A DNA stretch of 35,780 nucleotides from a bacterium (GTDB taxonomy: Bacteria; Bacteroidota; Bacteroidia; Flavobacteriales_D; Crocinitomicaceae), in contig JANSYQ010000033.1 in NCBI GenBank assembly GCA_024742305.1, forward strand, positions 1 to 35,780, in the 5' to 3' direction. Positions 7,183 to 14,709 of the stretch are shown here, in pieces. Position numbers and translations under genes: made by a program. The notes under the pieces are model-generated. The model did not search any database and was not told where the DNA came from. It was given only the letters and a program-made list of their open reading frames with translations. How positions within the stretch are numbered: position 1 is the first letter of the stretch; the number at the start of each line of letters is the position of its first letter.

Positions 7183-8868
7183 ATGTCAGACGATAAGAAA
7201 ATTATTTTCTCCATGGTCGGTGTGTCCAAGAGTACGCCAGCCGGAAAGCAAATCATTAAAGACATTTACTTGTCATTTTTCTACGGTGCCAAAATTGGTA
7301 TTATTGGATTGAATGGTTCGGGTAAATCTACAGTGATGAAAATCATTGCTGGGTTGGACCAATCCTATCAGGGGGACGTCGTTTTCTCTGATGGATACTC
7401 AGTTGGCTACTTGCCGCAGGAACCGGAACTTGATCCAAGTAAAACGGTGAAGGAAATCGTTATGGAGGGCGTTCAGGAAACGGTGGATGTTTTAAAGGAG
7501 TACGAGGAAATCAATAATTCCTTCATGGACGAAGAAGTGATGAACGATCCTGAAAAAATGGAGAAACTCATTGCTCGTCAAGGAGAAGTTTCGGATAAAA
7601 TTGATGCTTTGGATGCTTGGGAACTGGATACGAAACTGGAGCGTGCCATGGATGCATTGCGCTGTCCACCCGATGATCAGTCCATTGAAACACTATCCGG
7701 AGGTGAGCGACGTCGTGTTGCCTTGTGTCGTTTGCTTCTAAAAAATCCGGACATTCTTCTTTTGGATGAGCCTACCAACCACCTCGATGCTGAATCTATT
7801 GATTGGCTAGAACAGCACTTGCAACAATACAAAGGGACGGTAATTGCCGTAACGCACGACCGTTATTTCTTGGATAATGTGGCTGGATGGATTTTGGAAC
7901 TGGATCGTGGAGAAGGAATTCCATGGAAAGGAAACTATACCTCTTGGCTAGAGCAAAAATCCAAACGATTGAAGGAAGAAGAGAAGCAAGAGTCCAAACG
8001 TCAGAAAGTGCTGGCACGAGAGCTGGAGTGGGTGCGTACCAATCCGAAAGGAAGGCATGCTAAGAACAAGGCGCGTCTAGCGAATTACGACAAAATGCTT
8101 GCTGAAGATGTGAAATCGAAAGAAGATACTTTGGAAATTCCGATTCCGAACGGACCGCGTTTGGGTACAAATGTCATTGATGCGATTAATGTTTCGAAAG
8201 GATTTGATGACAAACTTTTGTACGCAGATTTGAATTTCAAATTACCGCCAGCGGGAATAGTTGGAATTATCGGTCCAAACGGAGCTGGTAAAACAACGAT
8301 CTTCAAAATGATCATGGACGAACTTCAGCCTGATAGTGGGGAGTTCCAAGTAGGAGAGACAGTTAAGATCGGCTATGTGGATCAAACGCATGAGGACATT
8401 CACCCAGACAAAACTGTGTTTGAGGTAGTTTCCGGAGGTGCCGAATATGTTGAAATTGGAAGTCAAAAGGTAAATGCACGTGCGTATCTATCGAAGTTCA
8501 ACTTCAACGGTTCCGATCAGAATAAAAAGGTGGGTGTCTTATCCGGTGGTGAACGAAACCGCTTGCACTTAGCGATGACGTTGAAGACTGAGGCCAATGT
8601 TTTATTGCTTGATGAACCGACCAACGATATTGATGTCAACACACTTCGGGCGTTAGAAGAAGGAATTCAGAATTTTGCAGGTTGTGCGGTTGTCATTTCT
8701 CACGACCGATGGTTCCTAGATAGAATTTGTACGCATATTTTGGCATTTGAAGGCGATTCTGAAGTATACTGGTTTGAAGGAACCTATTCAGATTACGAAG
8801 AAAATCGTCGAAAAAGACTGGGAGATCAAGGTCCGAAACGCATCAAGTACAAAAAATTAATCAAGTAA
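7183..8868 (+). CDS. ettA: Energy-dependent translational throttle protein EttA (ABC-F ATPase)
   Basis: 561 residues, close to E. coli EttA (555). Soluble ABC-F protein with two ABC domains. First domain: Walker A GLNGSGKST (42-50), signature LSGGERRR (171-178), Walker B ILLLDEPTNHLD (191-202), switch His225 in VTHDR. Second domain: Walker A GPNGAGKTT (364-372), signature LSGGERNR (453-460), LLLDEPTNDID (474-484), ISHDR. An insertion in domain 1 (about 95-145) is the expected Arm, and the charged linker 255-315 is the P-site tRNA-interaction motif. EttA binds the ribosomal E site and gates the first elongation step by ATP/ADP ratio (family knowledge). It lies in a co-directional cluster, so it is probably transcribed with the membrane proteins upstream and VF530/pepD downstream. 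Confidence 0.95.
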   Translation: MSDDKKIIFSMVGVSKSTPAGKQIIKDIYLSFFYGAKIGIIGLNGSGKSTVMKIIAGLDQSYQGDVVFSDGYSVGYLPQEPELDPSKTVKEIVMEGVQETVDVLKEYEEINNSFMDEEVMNDPEKMEKLIARQGEVSDKIDALDAWELDTKLERAMDALRCPPDDQSIETLSGGERRRVALCRLLLKNPDILLLDEPTNHLDAESIDWLEQHLQQYKGTVIAVTHDRYFLDNVAGWILELDRGEGIPWKGNYTSWLEQKSKRLKEEEKQESKRQKVLARELEWVRTNPKGRHAKNKARLANYDKMLAEDVKSKEDTLEIPIPNGPRLGTNVIDAINVSKGFDDKLLYADLNFKLPPAGIVGIIGPNGAGKTTIFKMIMDELQPDSGEFQVGETVKIGYVDQTHEDIHPDKTVFEVVSGGAEYVEIGSQKVNARAYLSKFNFNGSDQNKKVGVLSGGERNRLHLAMTLKTEANVLLLDEPTNDIDVNTLRALEEGIQNFAGCAVVISHDRWFLDRICTHILAFEGDSEVYWFEGTYSDYEENRRKRLGDQGPKRIKYKKLIK

Positions 8869-9117
8869 ATGACGCATCAGTCCAACGATCCTTTGCACGG
8901 AAAAACATTGGAATTCATTTTGAATGAACTGGTGGATAATTTGGGCTGGGAACACATGGGCTATTTGGTGCCAATTCGCTGCTTCAATCATGATCCTAGT
9001 ATCAAAAGCAGTTTGAAGTTTCTGCGCAGAACACCATGGGCTCGAAAAAAAGTGGAGGAGATGTATGTTGAACGCATGGATCAATTCCGAAAACGAGACG
9101 AACAATCAAAATCATAA
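8869..9117 (+). CDS. VF530 family DNA-binding protein
   Basis: 82 residues. [21 protein letters not shown] followed by [31 protein letters not shown] is the full VF530 domain (small double-stranded DNA-binding family, function unknown). The ATG immediately follows the ettA TAA with no gap, so it should be translationally coupled. The basic C-terminal tail (RKRDEQSKS) is not part of the domain. Confidence 0.9.
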   Translation: MTHQSNDPLHGKTLEFILNELVDNLGWEHMGYLVPIRCFNHDPSIKSSLKFLRRTPWARKKVEEMYVERMDQFRKRDEQSKS

Positions 9118-9133
9118 AAAAGAAAAGACTGTA

Positions 9134-10594
9134 ATGACGGTAAGAGATTTAGAACCTAAAGTACTTTGGAACCATTTTGCTGATTTGAATGCGGTGCCGC
9201 GACCATCGAAGAAAGAGGAGCGTGTCATCCAGTTCATGCTCGACTTCGGGAATAAATTAGGTCTAGAAACTAAAAAGGACGCCATTGGCAACGTAGTGAT
9301 AAAAAAGCCCGCTTCACCTGGAATGGAGAATCGAAAAACCGTGATTTTGCAATCGCATTTGGATATGGTGCATCAAAAAAATGCAGACACCAATTTTGAT
9401 TTTGATACGCAAGGCATTGAAATGGTGGTAAATGGCGATTGGCTAGAGGCGGTAGGAACCACTCTTGGTGCGGATAACGGAATTGGTGTCGCTACCATTA
9501 TGAGTGTTTTGTCTTCAGATGATATCAAGCATCCGCCAATAGAAGCAATGTTTACTATAGATGAAGAAACCGGCATGACTGGAGCAAAAGAGTTGGATCC
9601 TTCTAATTTTTCGGGAAGCATTCTTTTGAATTTGGATACAGAAGATGATGATGAGCTTTCTATTGGTTGCGCTGGTGGAATTGATACGAATACTAGTTAT
9701 GACTACGAATTAGTGGATATTCTTCCCGAAAGTGAAGTGGTGGAATTGACCATTCGCGGCTTGATTGGTGGACACTCCGGAATGGACATTGACAAAGATC
9801 GAGGAAATGCAAACAAATTCATGAATCGAGTTTTGTACCATTTGTTGTCAACCGTTCCGTACCAATTAATTTCAATCGACGGAGGAAGTCTTCGAAACGC
9901 TATTCCAAGAGAGTCAACAGCAAGAGTAGCTGTGAATACAGATCACATGGAGCGATTTGATCACGAATTCAAGCGAATTGGGGCTACAATTCAACAAGAA
10001 TATGCGAGTTTAGAAAAGGACTTGGTGATTTCCTTGCAGTCTGTCAATGTTCAGGCAACAAGAGCAATGAGTCCAAACGACTTACTGAAGATTCTGAACA
10101 CCATTTATTCGGTACACAATGGTGTATTTCGTATGAGTCCAGATATTCCTGGCTTGGTTGAGACATCTTCAAGCTTGGCTCGTGTGATCGTTCAAGACGG
10201 AAAATTCACTACGCAATCTTTGCAGCGAAGTTCGGTCGAATCGGGAAAAGGCGATGTAGCGAATACTGTTCGTGCCGCGTTCGAATCTATGGGGTGTGCA
10301 GTTGTTCAGTCGGGAGATTATCCGGGATGGCAGCCAAATCCAGATTCTGAAATTTTAAAAATCATGGATGCTTTGTATCGAGAGAAATTTAACGAGGAAC
10401 CTCAGATTAAAGCATGTCACGCCGGATTGGAGTGCGGAATCCTGTCCAAGCATCTACCCAATGTAGATATGATTTCATTCGGACCTAATATTCGAGCTCC
10501 GCATTCTCCGGACGAAAAATGTCAGATTTCTTCAGTTCAAAAATTTTGGAGTTATTTCCTAGCTGCGCTCGATAGAACTCCAGTTCAAGATTAA
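9134..10594 (+). CDS. pepD: Aminoacyl-histidine dipeptidase PepD (M20C)
   Basis: Cytosolic dinuclear-metal dipeptidase that cleaves Xaa-His dipeptides such as carnosine. From the ATG at 9134 it has 486 residues, near the E. coli length. Metal and catalytic residues seen: SHLDMV (His75), LGADNG (Asp114), IDEETG (Glu144 and Glu145), LNLDTED (Asp168) and APHSPDE (His about 457). GGHSGMDI, the lid/dimerisation motif of M20, is also present. The frame stays open upstream to 9065 but those residues overlap VF530 and are low-complexity, whereas MTVRDLEPKVLWNHF aligns with the normal N-terminus. So 9134 is preferred. Sixteen bases separate it from VF530. Confidence 0.93.
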   Translation: MTVRDLEPKVLWNHFADLNAVPRPSKKEERVIQFMLDFGNKLGLETKKDAIGNVVIKKPASPGMENRKTVILQSHLDMVHQKNADTNFDFDTQGIEMVVNGDWLEAVGTTLGADNGIGVATIMSVLSSDDIKHPPIEAMFTIDEETGMTGAKELDPSNFSGSILLNLDTEDDDELSIGCAGGIDTNTSYDYELVDILPESEVVELTIRGLIGGHSGMDIDKDRGNANKFMNRVLYHLLSTVPYQLISIDGGSLRNAIPRESTARVAVNTDHMERFDHEFKRIGATIQQEYASLEKDLVISLQSVNVQATRAMSPNDLLKILNTIYSVHNGVFRMSPDIPGLVETSSSLARVIVQDGKFTTQSLQRSSVESGKGDVANTVRAAFESMGCAVVQSGDYPGWQPNPDSEILKIMDALYREKFNEEPQIKACHAGLECGILSKHLPNVDMISFGPNIRAPHSPDEKCQISSVQKFWSYFLAALDRTPVQD

Positions 10595-10611
10595 TTTGAA
10601 GTAGAGAAGGG

Positions 10612-10827
10612 GTGAAACAGCACGAATTGGTAGAGTTGGCCAATGCAAAAATGCATTATGGCAAATATCAGGGGCGTTATTTGATTCATCTACCTGAAGC
10701 TTATCTGGTGTGGTACAAACAAAAAGGGTTCCCAAATGGTAAGTTAGGTCGGCAATTGGCTCTCGTTTTAGAGATAAAAATCAACGGACTAGAGCATTTA
10801 ATTTACCCCTTAATCGAAAAAAAGTAA
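10612..10827 (+). CDS. DUF3820 family protein
   Basis: 71 residues. MHYGKYQGRYLIHLPEAYLVWYKQKGFPNGKLG is the DUF3820 core (G-K-Y-x-G-x-x-x-x-x-LP-x-x-YL-x-W), followed by the usual LALVLEIKINGLEHL. The start is GTG, preceded by the purine-rich AGAGAAGG. Function unknown. It lies 17 bases after pepD and is the last gene of the operon; no strong terminator was seen in the AT-rich 178 bases that follow. Confidence 0.85.
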   Translation: MKQHELVELANAKMHYGKYQGRYLIHLPEAYLVWYKQKGFPNGKLGRQLALVLEIKINGLEHLIYPLIEKK

Positions 10828-11005
10828 CAATTTCTGCTGTTTTGTAAACATCTCTTTAAAGTGTTGATTTAAAGGATTGTAATCTATTCTTTTTAAATTA
10901 TTGATTTAATAATTTTGTTTACAATCATATATTTTTTTTCAATTTTTTCGTAACCATTGTTGAAAAGGTGCCGTAAATGAGTTCAGATTTTGAAACAATT
11001 ACGAA

Positions 11006-11197
11006 ATGCAAATAACAACAATAGATATGATTAACAACCGAATCAAACGAGCGAAATTTCAATTATCTCAACACAGAACTCAAGGAGTGAATAGTCGATT
11101 GTCTGTTCATGATGTTGCAAAATTGATGGATACAGTAAGAAAAGGTGAGGAGCTGGATCAATCCAAAGGACAATCTATATTCTTCTCTTTGAACTAA
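11006..11197 (+). CDS. Small basic protein of unknown function
   Basis: 63 residues (starts MQITTIDMINNRI), mainly helical and basic (pI clearly high), with the stretch SRLSVHDVAKLMDTVRKGEEL. No family recognised. An AT-rich leader of 178 bases precedes it and a clear terminator follows 27 bases after the stop. This supports a real transcription unit rather than a chance frame. Confidence 0.55.
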   Translation: MQITTIDMINNRIKRAKFQLSQHRTQGVNSRLSVHDVAKLMDTVRKGEELDQSKGQSIFFSLN

Positions 11198-11224
11198 GTA
11201 GAAAAAGATACCATAGAAAGAGTA

Positions 11225-11250
11225 GGCTGCCCAATTGGGTGGCCTTTTTT
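11225..11250 (+). terminator. Rho-independent terminator
   Basis: GGCTGCCC pairs with GGGTGGCC (two G-U) around AATT, followed by six T. It separates the 11006 gene from the XRE regulator. Confidence 0.85.
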
Positions 11251-11263
11251 GTTGTAAATTGAT

Positions 11264-11298
11264 TACATTTGTACAAACACCTAGAGATTACAAATGTT
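11264..11298 (+). promoter_or_regulatory. Promoter and overlapping dyads of the XRE regulator
   Basis: TACATTTG (11264-11271) matches TAnnTTTG and is 22 bases before the ATG. The same bases form the dyad TACA-TT-TGTA (11264-11273), overlap the palindrome TTTGTACAAA (11268-11277), and are followed by TACA-AA-TGTT (11289-11298) across the start codon. Dyads covering the -7 box and the start suggest autorepression. Related dyads lie at 12877-12955. Confidence 0.6.
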
Positions 11299-11647
11299 AA
11301 TTCAAGATCGAATTCGTACCATAATGAAATCCGGTAATTATTCCGCCTCAGAGTTTGCCGATAAAATTGGTGTGAAAAGATCAAACCTGAGCCACGTTCT
11401 TAGTGGTAGAAACAAGCCAAGCTTAGATTTTCTTGTGAAAGTCATAAACGCCTATCCAAAGGTCAATGCTTCGTGGTTAATTACAGGAGAGGCTAGGGAA
11501 GAAACTCCGGTGCCATCAAAGAATGACGTAACGCCAAGTAAAGAGGAAGTACAAGAGGATTCCGTAAATCACTCAAAAGAAATAGAGAAGATCTTAATTT
11601 TCTATCAAGACGGTACTTTCGATAAATACACGCCTAATCAGCAATAA
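11294..11647 (+). CDS. XRE/Cro-type helix-turn-helix regulator
   Basis: 117 residues. Residues 3-65 form a Cro/CI-like HTH ([60 protein letters not shown]), with recognition helix around [11 protein letters not shown]. The Thr/Glu-rich tail (70-117) has no recognised domain. The gene has its own promoter overlapped by TACA-nn-TGTA dyads, so it is probably autoregulated. Its 3' end overlaps the convergent mnmA end by 14 bases. The target is unknown; the similar dyad array before the 12902 gene is the best local candidate. Confidence 0.85.
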   Translation: MLIQDRIRTIMKSGNYSASEFADKIGVKRSNLSHVLSGRNKPSLDFLVKVINAYPKVNASWLITGEAREETPVPSKNDVTPSKEEVQEDSVNHSKEIEKILIFYQDGTFDKYTPNQQ

Positions 11648-12812
11648 TGCCCGAAGCGAACAATTCCTCGTTCAAGTAAAATGCCGCAAATTGCCCCGGT
11701 GTAATTCCACGCTGGCGCTGATCAAACAACACATAAAGCCCGTCATTTAACACGTGAAGCGAACCCTTTTGCAATGGTTGACGGTAGCGGATCCGAATAT
11801 CGCACTCCAGTCCATTTAACTGATCCAAGTCGTAACGACTGCTTACGAAGTGTACATCTTCCAATGCAATGCGCAAGGCCCAACGGTTCAGCCCAGGATG
11901 TTCGTCCTTCTGTCCAGTATATACCGTATTGGTCTCTACGTCTAAGCCAATGACAAATGACGGGTTTGGTCTACCTCCAATATGAAGTCCTTTACGCTGA
12001 CCGATCGTGTAATAGTGCGCTCCTTGGTGCTCTGCAACAACTTGGCCTTCATCCTCTGTATATTCGTAAGAAGCAGCCAGTTCCTTGATGTGATCCGGCT
12101 CAACAGGAATGCTTTCATAGCTTTCAAACGCTTTCAGATCTTCAGGAATTTCAACAATGTTACCTTTCTTTGGTTTCAGTTGTTGCTGTAGGAATTGCGG
12201 AAGACTGATTTTTCCTACAAAACAAAGTCCTTGAGAGTCTTTCTTGTCGGCAGTGTGCAATCCAATCTTTTGGGCGATCTCACGTACTTCAGGCTTAAAC
12301 AGTTCTCCAATAGGGAACAATGCTTTTGCTAACTGTTCTTGGCGCAATTGACAAAGGAAGTATGACTGATCTTTGTTGGGGTCTTTTCCTGCAACCAAGC
12401 CAAAACTGCCGTCTTCATGCTCTATCTTTCGGCAATAATGCCCAGTAGCCACGTAATCTGCGCCCAACTGCATGGCTGCGTCCAAAAAGACATCAAACTT
12501 AATCTCTCGATTGCACAAAACGTCAGGATTCGGTGTCCTTCCAGCCTTATACTCACTAAACATGTAATCTACGATGCGCTCCTTGTACTCTTTGCTTAAG
12601 TCAATTACTTGAAAAGGGATCCCGAGCTGTTGGGCGATAAGAAGAGCATCGTTAGAGTCGTCTATCCATGGACAATCATCGGAAAGGGTAACGGATTCAT
12701 CGTGCCAGTTCTTCATGAACATACCTATCACTTCGTATCCTTGTTCTTTCAATAGATACGCCGCCACACTTGAGTCTACACCTCCTGATAATCCGATAAC
12801 CACTCGTTTCAT
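11634..12812 (-). CDS. mnmA: tRNA-specific 2-thiouridylase MnmA
   Basis: ATP-dependent enzyme that thiolates U34 of Lys, Glu and Gln tRNAs using sulfur relayed to it as a persulfide. Its 392 residues compare with about 368 in E. coli. PP-loop SGGVDSS (9-15), nucleophilic Cys100 in [17 protein letters not shown] near 125-128, catalytic persulfide Cys197 in [22 protein letters not shown] and a C-terminal beta-barrel ending near GQFAAFY. A short insert (about 210-260) is longer than in E. coli. The ATG lies four bases after a TAATTTTG box, which predicts a leaderless transcript. Confidence 0.96.
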   Translation of the reverse strand: MKRVVIGLSGGVDSSVAAYLLKEQGYEVIGMFMKNWHDESVTLSDDCPWIDDSNDALLIAQQLGIPFQVIDLSKEYKERIVDYMFSEYKAGRTPNPDVLCNREIKFDVFLDAAMQLGADYVATGHYCRKIEHEDGSFGLVAGKDPNKDQSYFLCQLRQEQLAKALFPIGELFKPEVREIAQKIGLHTADKKDSQGLCFVGKISLPQFLQQQLKPKKGNIVEIPEDLKAFESYESIPVEPDHIKELAASYEYTEDEGQVVAEHQGAHYYTIGQRKGLHIGGRPNPSFVIGLDVETNTVYTGQKDEHPGLNRWALRIALEDVHFVSSRYDLDQLNGLECDIRIRYRQPLQKGSLHVLNDGLYVLFDQRQRGITPGQFAAFYLNEELFASGIIAD

Positions 12813-12816
12813 AGTG

Positions 12817-12824
12817 CAAAATTA
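12817..12824 (-). promoter_or_regulatory. -7 box (TAATTTTG) of mnmA, leaderless geometry
   Basis: TAATTTTG on the minus strand ends four bases before the mnmA ATG. In Bacteroidota the start site falls about seven bases from the box centre, so the transcript would begin at or within a few bases of the start codon. Confidence 0.6.
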
Positions 12825-12876
12825 CAAGAAAATGCGGAGTTAGTGCTGCTTTGTTGATGTTCAATAGCGGGAAGTG

Positions 12877-12955
12877 TTTACTCCAGTAAAATTATTGAGA
12901 TATGCATAGTTACAAATGTATCAAGAAAGTTTACAATTGTATTTACAGATGTAAA
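12877..12955. promoter_or_regulatory. Array of four TTTAC-type dyads between mnmA and the 12902 gene
   Basis: Four dyads are seen directly: TTTACT-CC-AGTAAA (12877-12890), TACA-AA-TGTA (12911-12920), TACA-AT-TGTA (12932-12941) and TTTACA-GA-TGTAAA (12942-12955). Their centres are 32, 21 and 12 bases apart, near multiples of a helical turn. Shared pattern: TTTACw-nn-wGTAAA. They resemble the dyads in the promoter of the XRE gene at 11294, so binding by that protein is a reasonable inference. The array lies in what would be coding sequence if the 12902 ATG were used. Confidence 0.5.
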
Positions 12956-13732
12956 CTGAGAGATTTAACAATTGTTTCCATCACAACATATCCTGAACGG
13001 CACCTTTTTTGTAATTTCAATCTCATCAAACAAGTAATCGCCATAGCGACTTTATTTATCAGTTCGTTTTCCTTTTCTCAGGATTGCGAGCAGGTATTGT
13101 TTTCAGGAACAATTGAAGATACGCTTCGACCACAAGGGTTTTACAATTTAATGGTTGTGAATCGATCTACTGGACGCGGCGTTTTTGGTCAGCCCAATGG
13201 ACATTTTAGCGTGTATGCTTCTGATGGAGATACCATTAGTCTTTCTGTTCGCGGTTATGTTCCGGTTAATGTGATTGTATCGGCTGATTCAAACTGTCAG
13301 CACCGAGCCAATTATTACATAGAAGGAAAAGCCCAAGAAATTGCTGCTGTGGAGGTGCGACCTTTAAAATCGCTACAAGAAATTAAGGAAGAGCGGGAAG
13401 CGTTGGCCATGCGTGAAACGAGAACTGTTACCGGAATGGAGGTGGTTCAAAGTCCAATTACCGCGCTATATCAGGCTTTTTCGAAGAAAGAACGAGCAAA
13501 ACGCTGGGTGGCGGAGCAAGAATACAAAGACGATCAACGACGAATTGTGCGAGAATTGCTTCGAAATTATGTTGCTTACGAGATCATCGATCTTTCCAAC
13601 GAAGAATTTGACGAATTTATTAGTTTCATCAATTTGAATGATTCATTCCTGAAAACCGCATCTGAACTGGAGTTGATTCACTTTATCCAAGACAAGTTTG
13701 AGCATTATAAGCTGTATAAGGAAGGGCGGTAG
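12902..13732 (+). CDS. Secreted protein with a carboxypeptidase-like regulatory domain
   Basis: The open frame holds 276 residues, but the first 41 look unlike a protein N-terminus and overlap the dyad array. A good signal peptide starts only at residue 42 (IKQVIAIATLFISSFSFSQ) and would be cleaved before DCEQV. ATG 12902 is the only ordinary start in frame. The functional start is probably near 13025, where the codon is ATC, five bases after TAATTTCA. The mature part has a beta-rich domain (FSGTIEDTL..., GRGVFGQPNGHFSVYASDGDTISLSVRGYVPV), typical of carboxypeptidase-regulatory/TonB-plug-like modules. A helical, charged C-terminal half follows (KSLQEIKEEREAL..., FSKKERAKRWVAEQEYKDDQRRIVRELL). 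Likely periplasmic. Family function unknown. Confidence 0.72.
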   Translation: MHSYKCIKKVYNCIYRCKLRDLTIVSITTYPERHLFCNFNLIKQVIAIATLFISSFSFSQDCEQVLFSGTIEDTLRPQGFYNLMVVNRSTGRGVFGQPNGHFSVYASDGDTISLSVRGYVPVNVIVSADSNCQHRANYYIEGKAQEIAAVEVRPLKSLQEIKEEREALAMRETRTVTGMEVVQSPITALYQAFSKKERAKRWVAEQEYKDDQRRIVRELLRNYVAYEIIDLSNEEFDEFISFINLNDSFLKTASELELIHFIQDKFEHYKLYKEGR

Positions 13733-13776
13733 AAATGAGAATTATGAATTCTGAATTCTGAATTAGGGGTGCCTAA

Positions 13777-13905
13777 AGTTTTCACAATTATTCTGTTCTT
13801 CACATTCGTCATGATAAAAAAGATGAAGCCTGTGAATTTTTTCGACTCGCTCATGAAAACGGATATCCTGATGACTCATTGTGGCTAGAGTATTGTTCTG
13901 AGTAA
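13777..13905 (+). pseudogene. Possible remnant of a gene (42 codons, no start)
   Basis: After a stop at 13774, one frame is open for 42 codons and ends KKDEACEFFRLAHENGYPDDSLWLEYCSE before TAA. The composition is protein-like (alternating charged, aromatic and hydrophobic residues), but there is no ATG in frame and no known match. It may be the decayed 3' end of an older gene. The rest of 13733-13998 holds GAATT-type repeats and the promoter region of the next gene. Confidence 0.25.
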
Positions 13906-13998
13906 CTTATACCTATGAATTAGCAAGGATTTTGCACGGGGGTATCGTTAAGTGGTGTAGATGCGCTAATTTTAACCACTTCAACATTTGACTATAAT

Positions 13999-14631
13999 AT
14001 GAAAAGTATTCTTCCAGTTGGTCTTAGCGCCTTCTTACTATTGATCACCCTGAGTTCATGCGAAACGAAATCTGACGATTACGTAGATGAAGGCAAAATT
14101 GAAAAAGAAAACTATTCCAATGATGAAATCGGTTGGACCATGTCAATTCCTGCTGGTTGGGAGCTTGAGACAAGAGCGGCGCAACAATCTACCATCAACA
14201 AAGGGCTAAACGCTATGGAAGAAAGTGGCGGGGTTTCCATAGATGTTTCGGACATGAAAATCCTTCTCAATTTTAAGAAGGACCGCTTCAATAGTTTTCA
14301 ATCTACTTCAGAAGCCATGCAAGATTGGACACTCGAAGAATGGGATGAAAACAACGATATGGTAAATGGATTGGTGTACGAAACGCTCGTTGGACAAGGC
14401 ATTAAAGTCGATACGTCCACATCAACGACGTTGATTGACGGCTTGCAATTCAATGTGCTACACACCAAAATTTACGGACCGAATGGTGAGGTTATTCTCG
14501 AACAAGACATGTGTTCACGACTCATCAATGGCAATGATTTCGGAGCAACCATGTGTTATAATAACGAGAAGGACAAGGCGACGCTTTGGAAGGTTTTCCG
14601 AAATTCTAAGTTTACCAAGAGAGAACACTGA
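13999..14631 (+). CDS. Lipoprotein of unknown function
   Basis: 210 residues. The signal ends in TLSSC (lipobox, Cys about 21), followed by an acidic linker. Residues 40-205 (NDEIGWTMSIPAGWELE..., LNFKKDRFNSFQSTSEAM..., CSRLINGNDFGATMCYNNEKDKATLWKVFRNSKF) have the layout of secreted PsbP/DcrB-like folds: W-x-x-x-IP-x-GW at the start and a late F-x-x-S-x-F. This is a weak structural guess. TAATTTTA at 13968-13975 is a one-mismatch -7 box. A shared terminator separates it from the convergent peptidase gene. Confidence 0.72.
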   Translation: MKSILPVGLSAFLLLITLSSCETKSDDYVDEGKIEKENYSNDEIGWTMSIPAGWELETRAAQQSTINKGLNAMEESGGVSIDVSDMKILLNFKKDRFNSFQSTSEAMQDWTLEEWDENNDMVNGLVYETLVGQGIKVDTSTSTTLIDGLQFNVLHTKIYGPNGEVILEQDMCSRLINGNDFGATMCYNNEKDKATLWKVFRNSKFTKREH

Positions 14632-14659
14632 TTCAATTTGTTTGCTGACTAGTAAGCAT

Positions 14660-14695
14660 AAAAAAAACCGATCACTAGAATGATCGGTTTTTTTA
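14660..14695. terminator. Bidirectional rho-independent terminator
   Basis: AACCGATCA pairs with TGATCGGTT around CTAGAA, flanked by A-runs on one side and T-runs on the other. It serves both convergent genes (13999 and 14710). Confidence 0.9.
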
Positions 14696-14709
14696 TAATT
14701 TCTATCGAA

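Noticed and set aside
9065-9133. Upstream extension of pepD to 9065
   Set aside because: It overlaps the VF530 gene and adds a low-complexity segment not found in the family; the ATG at 9134 fits.
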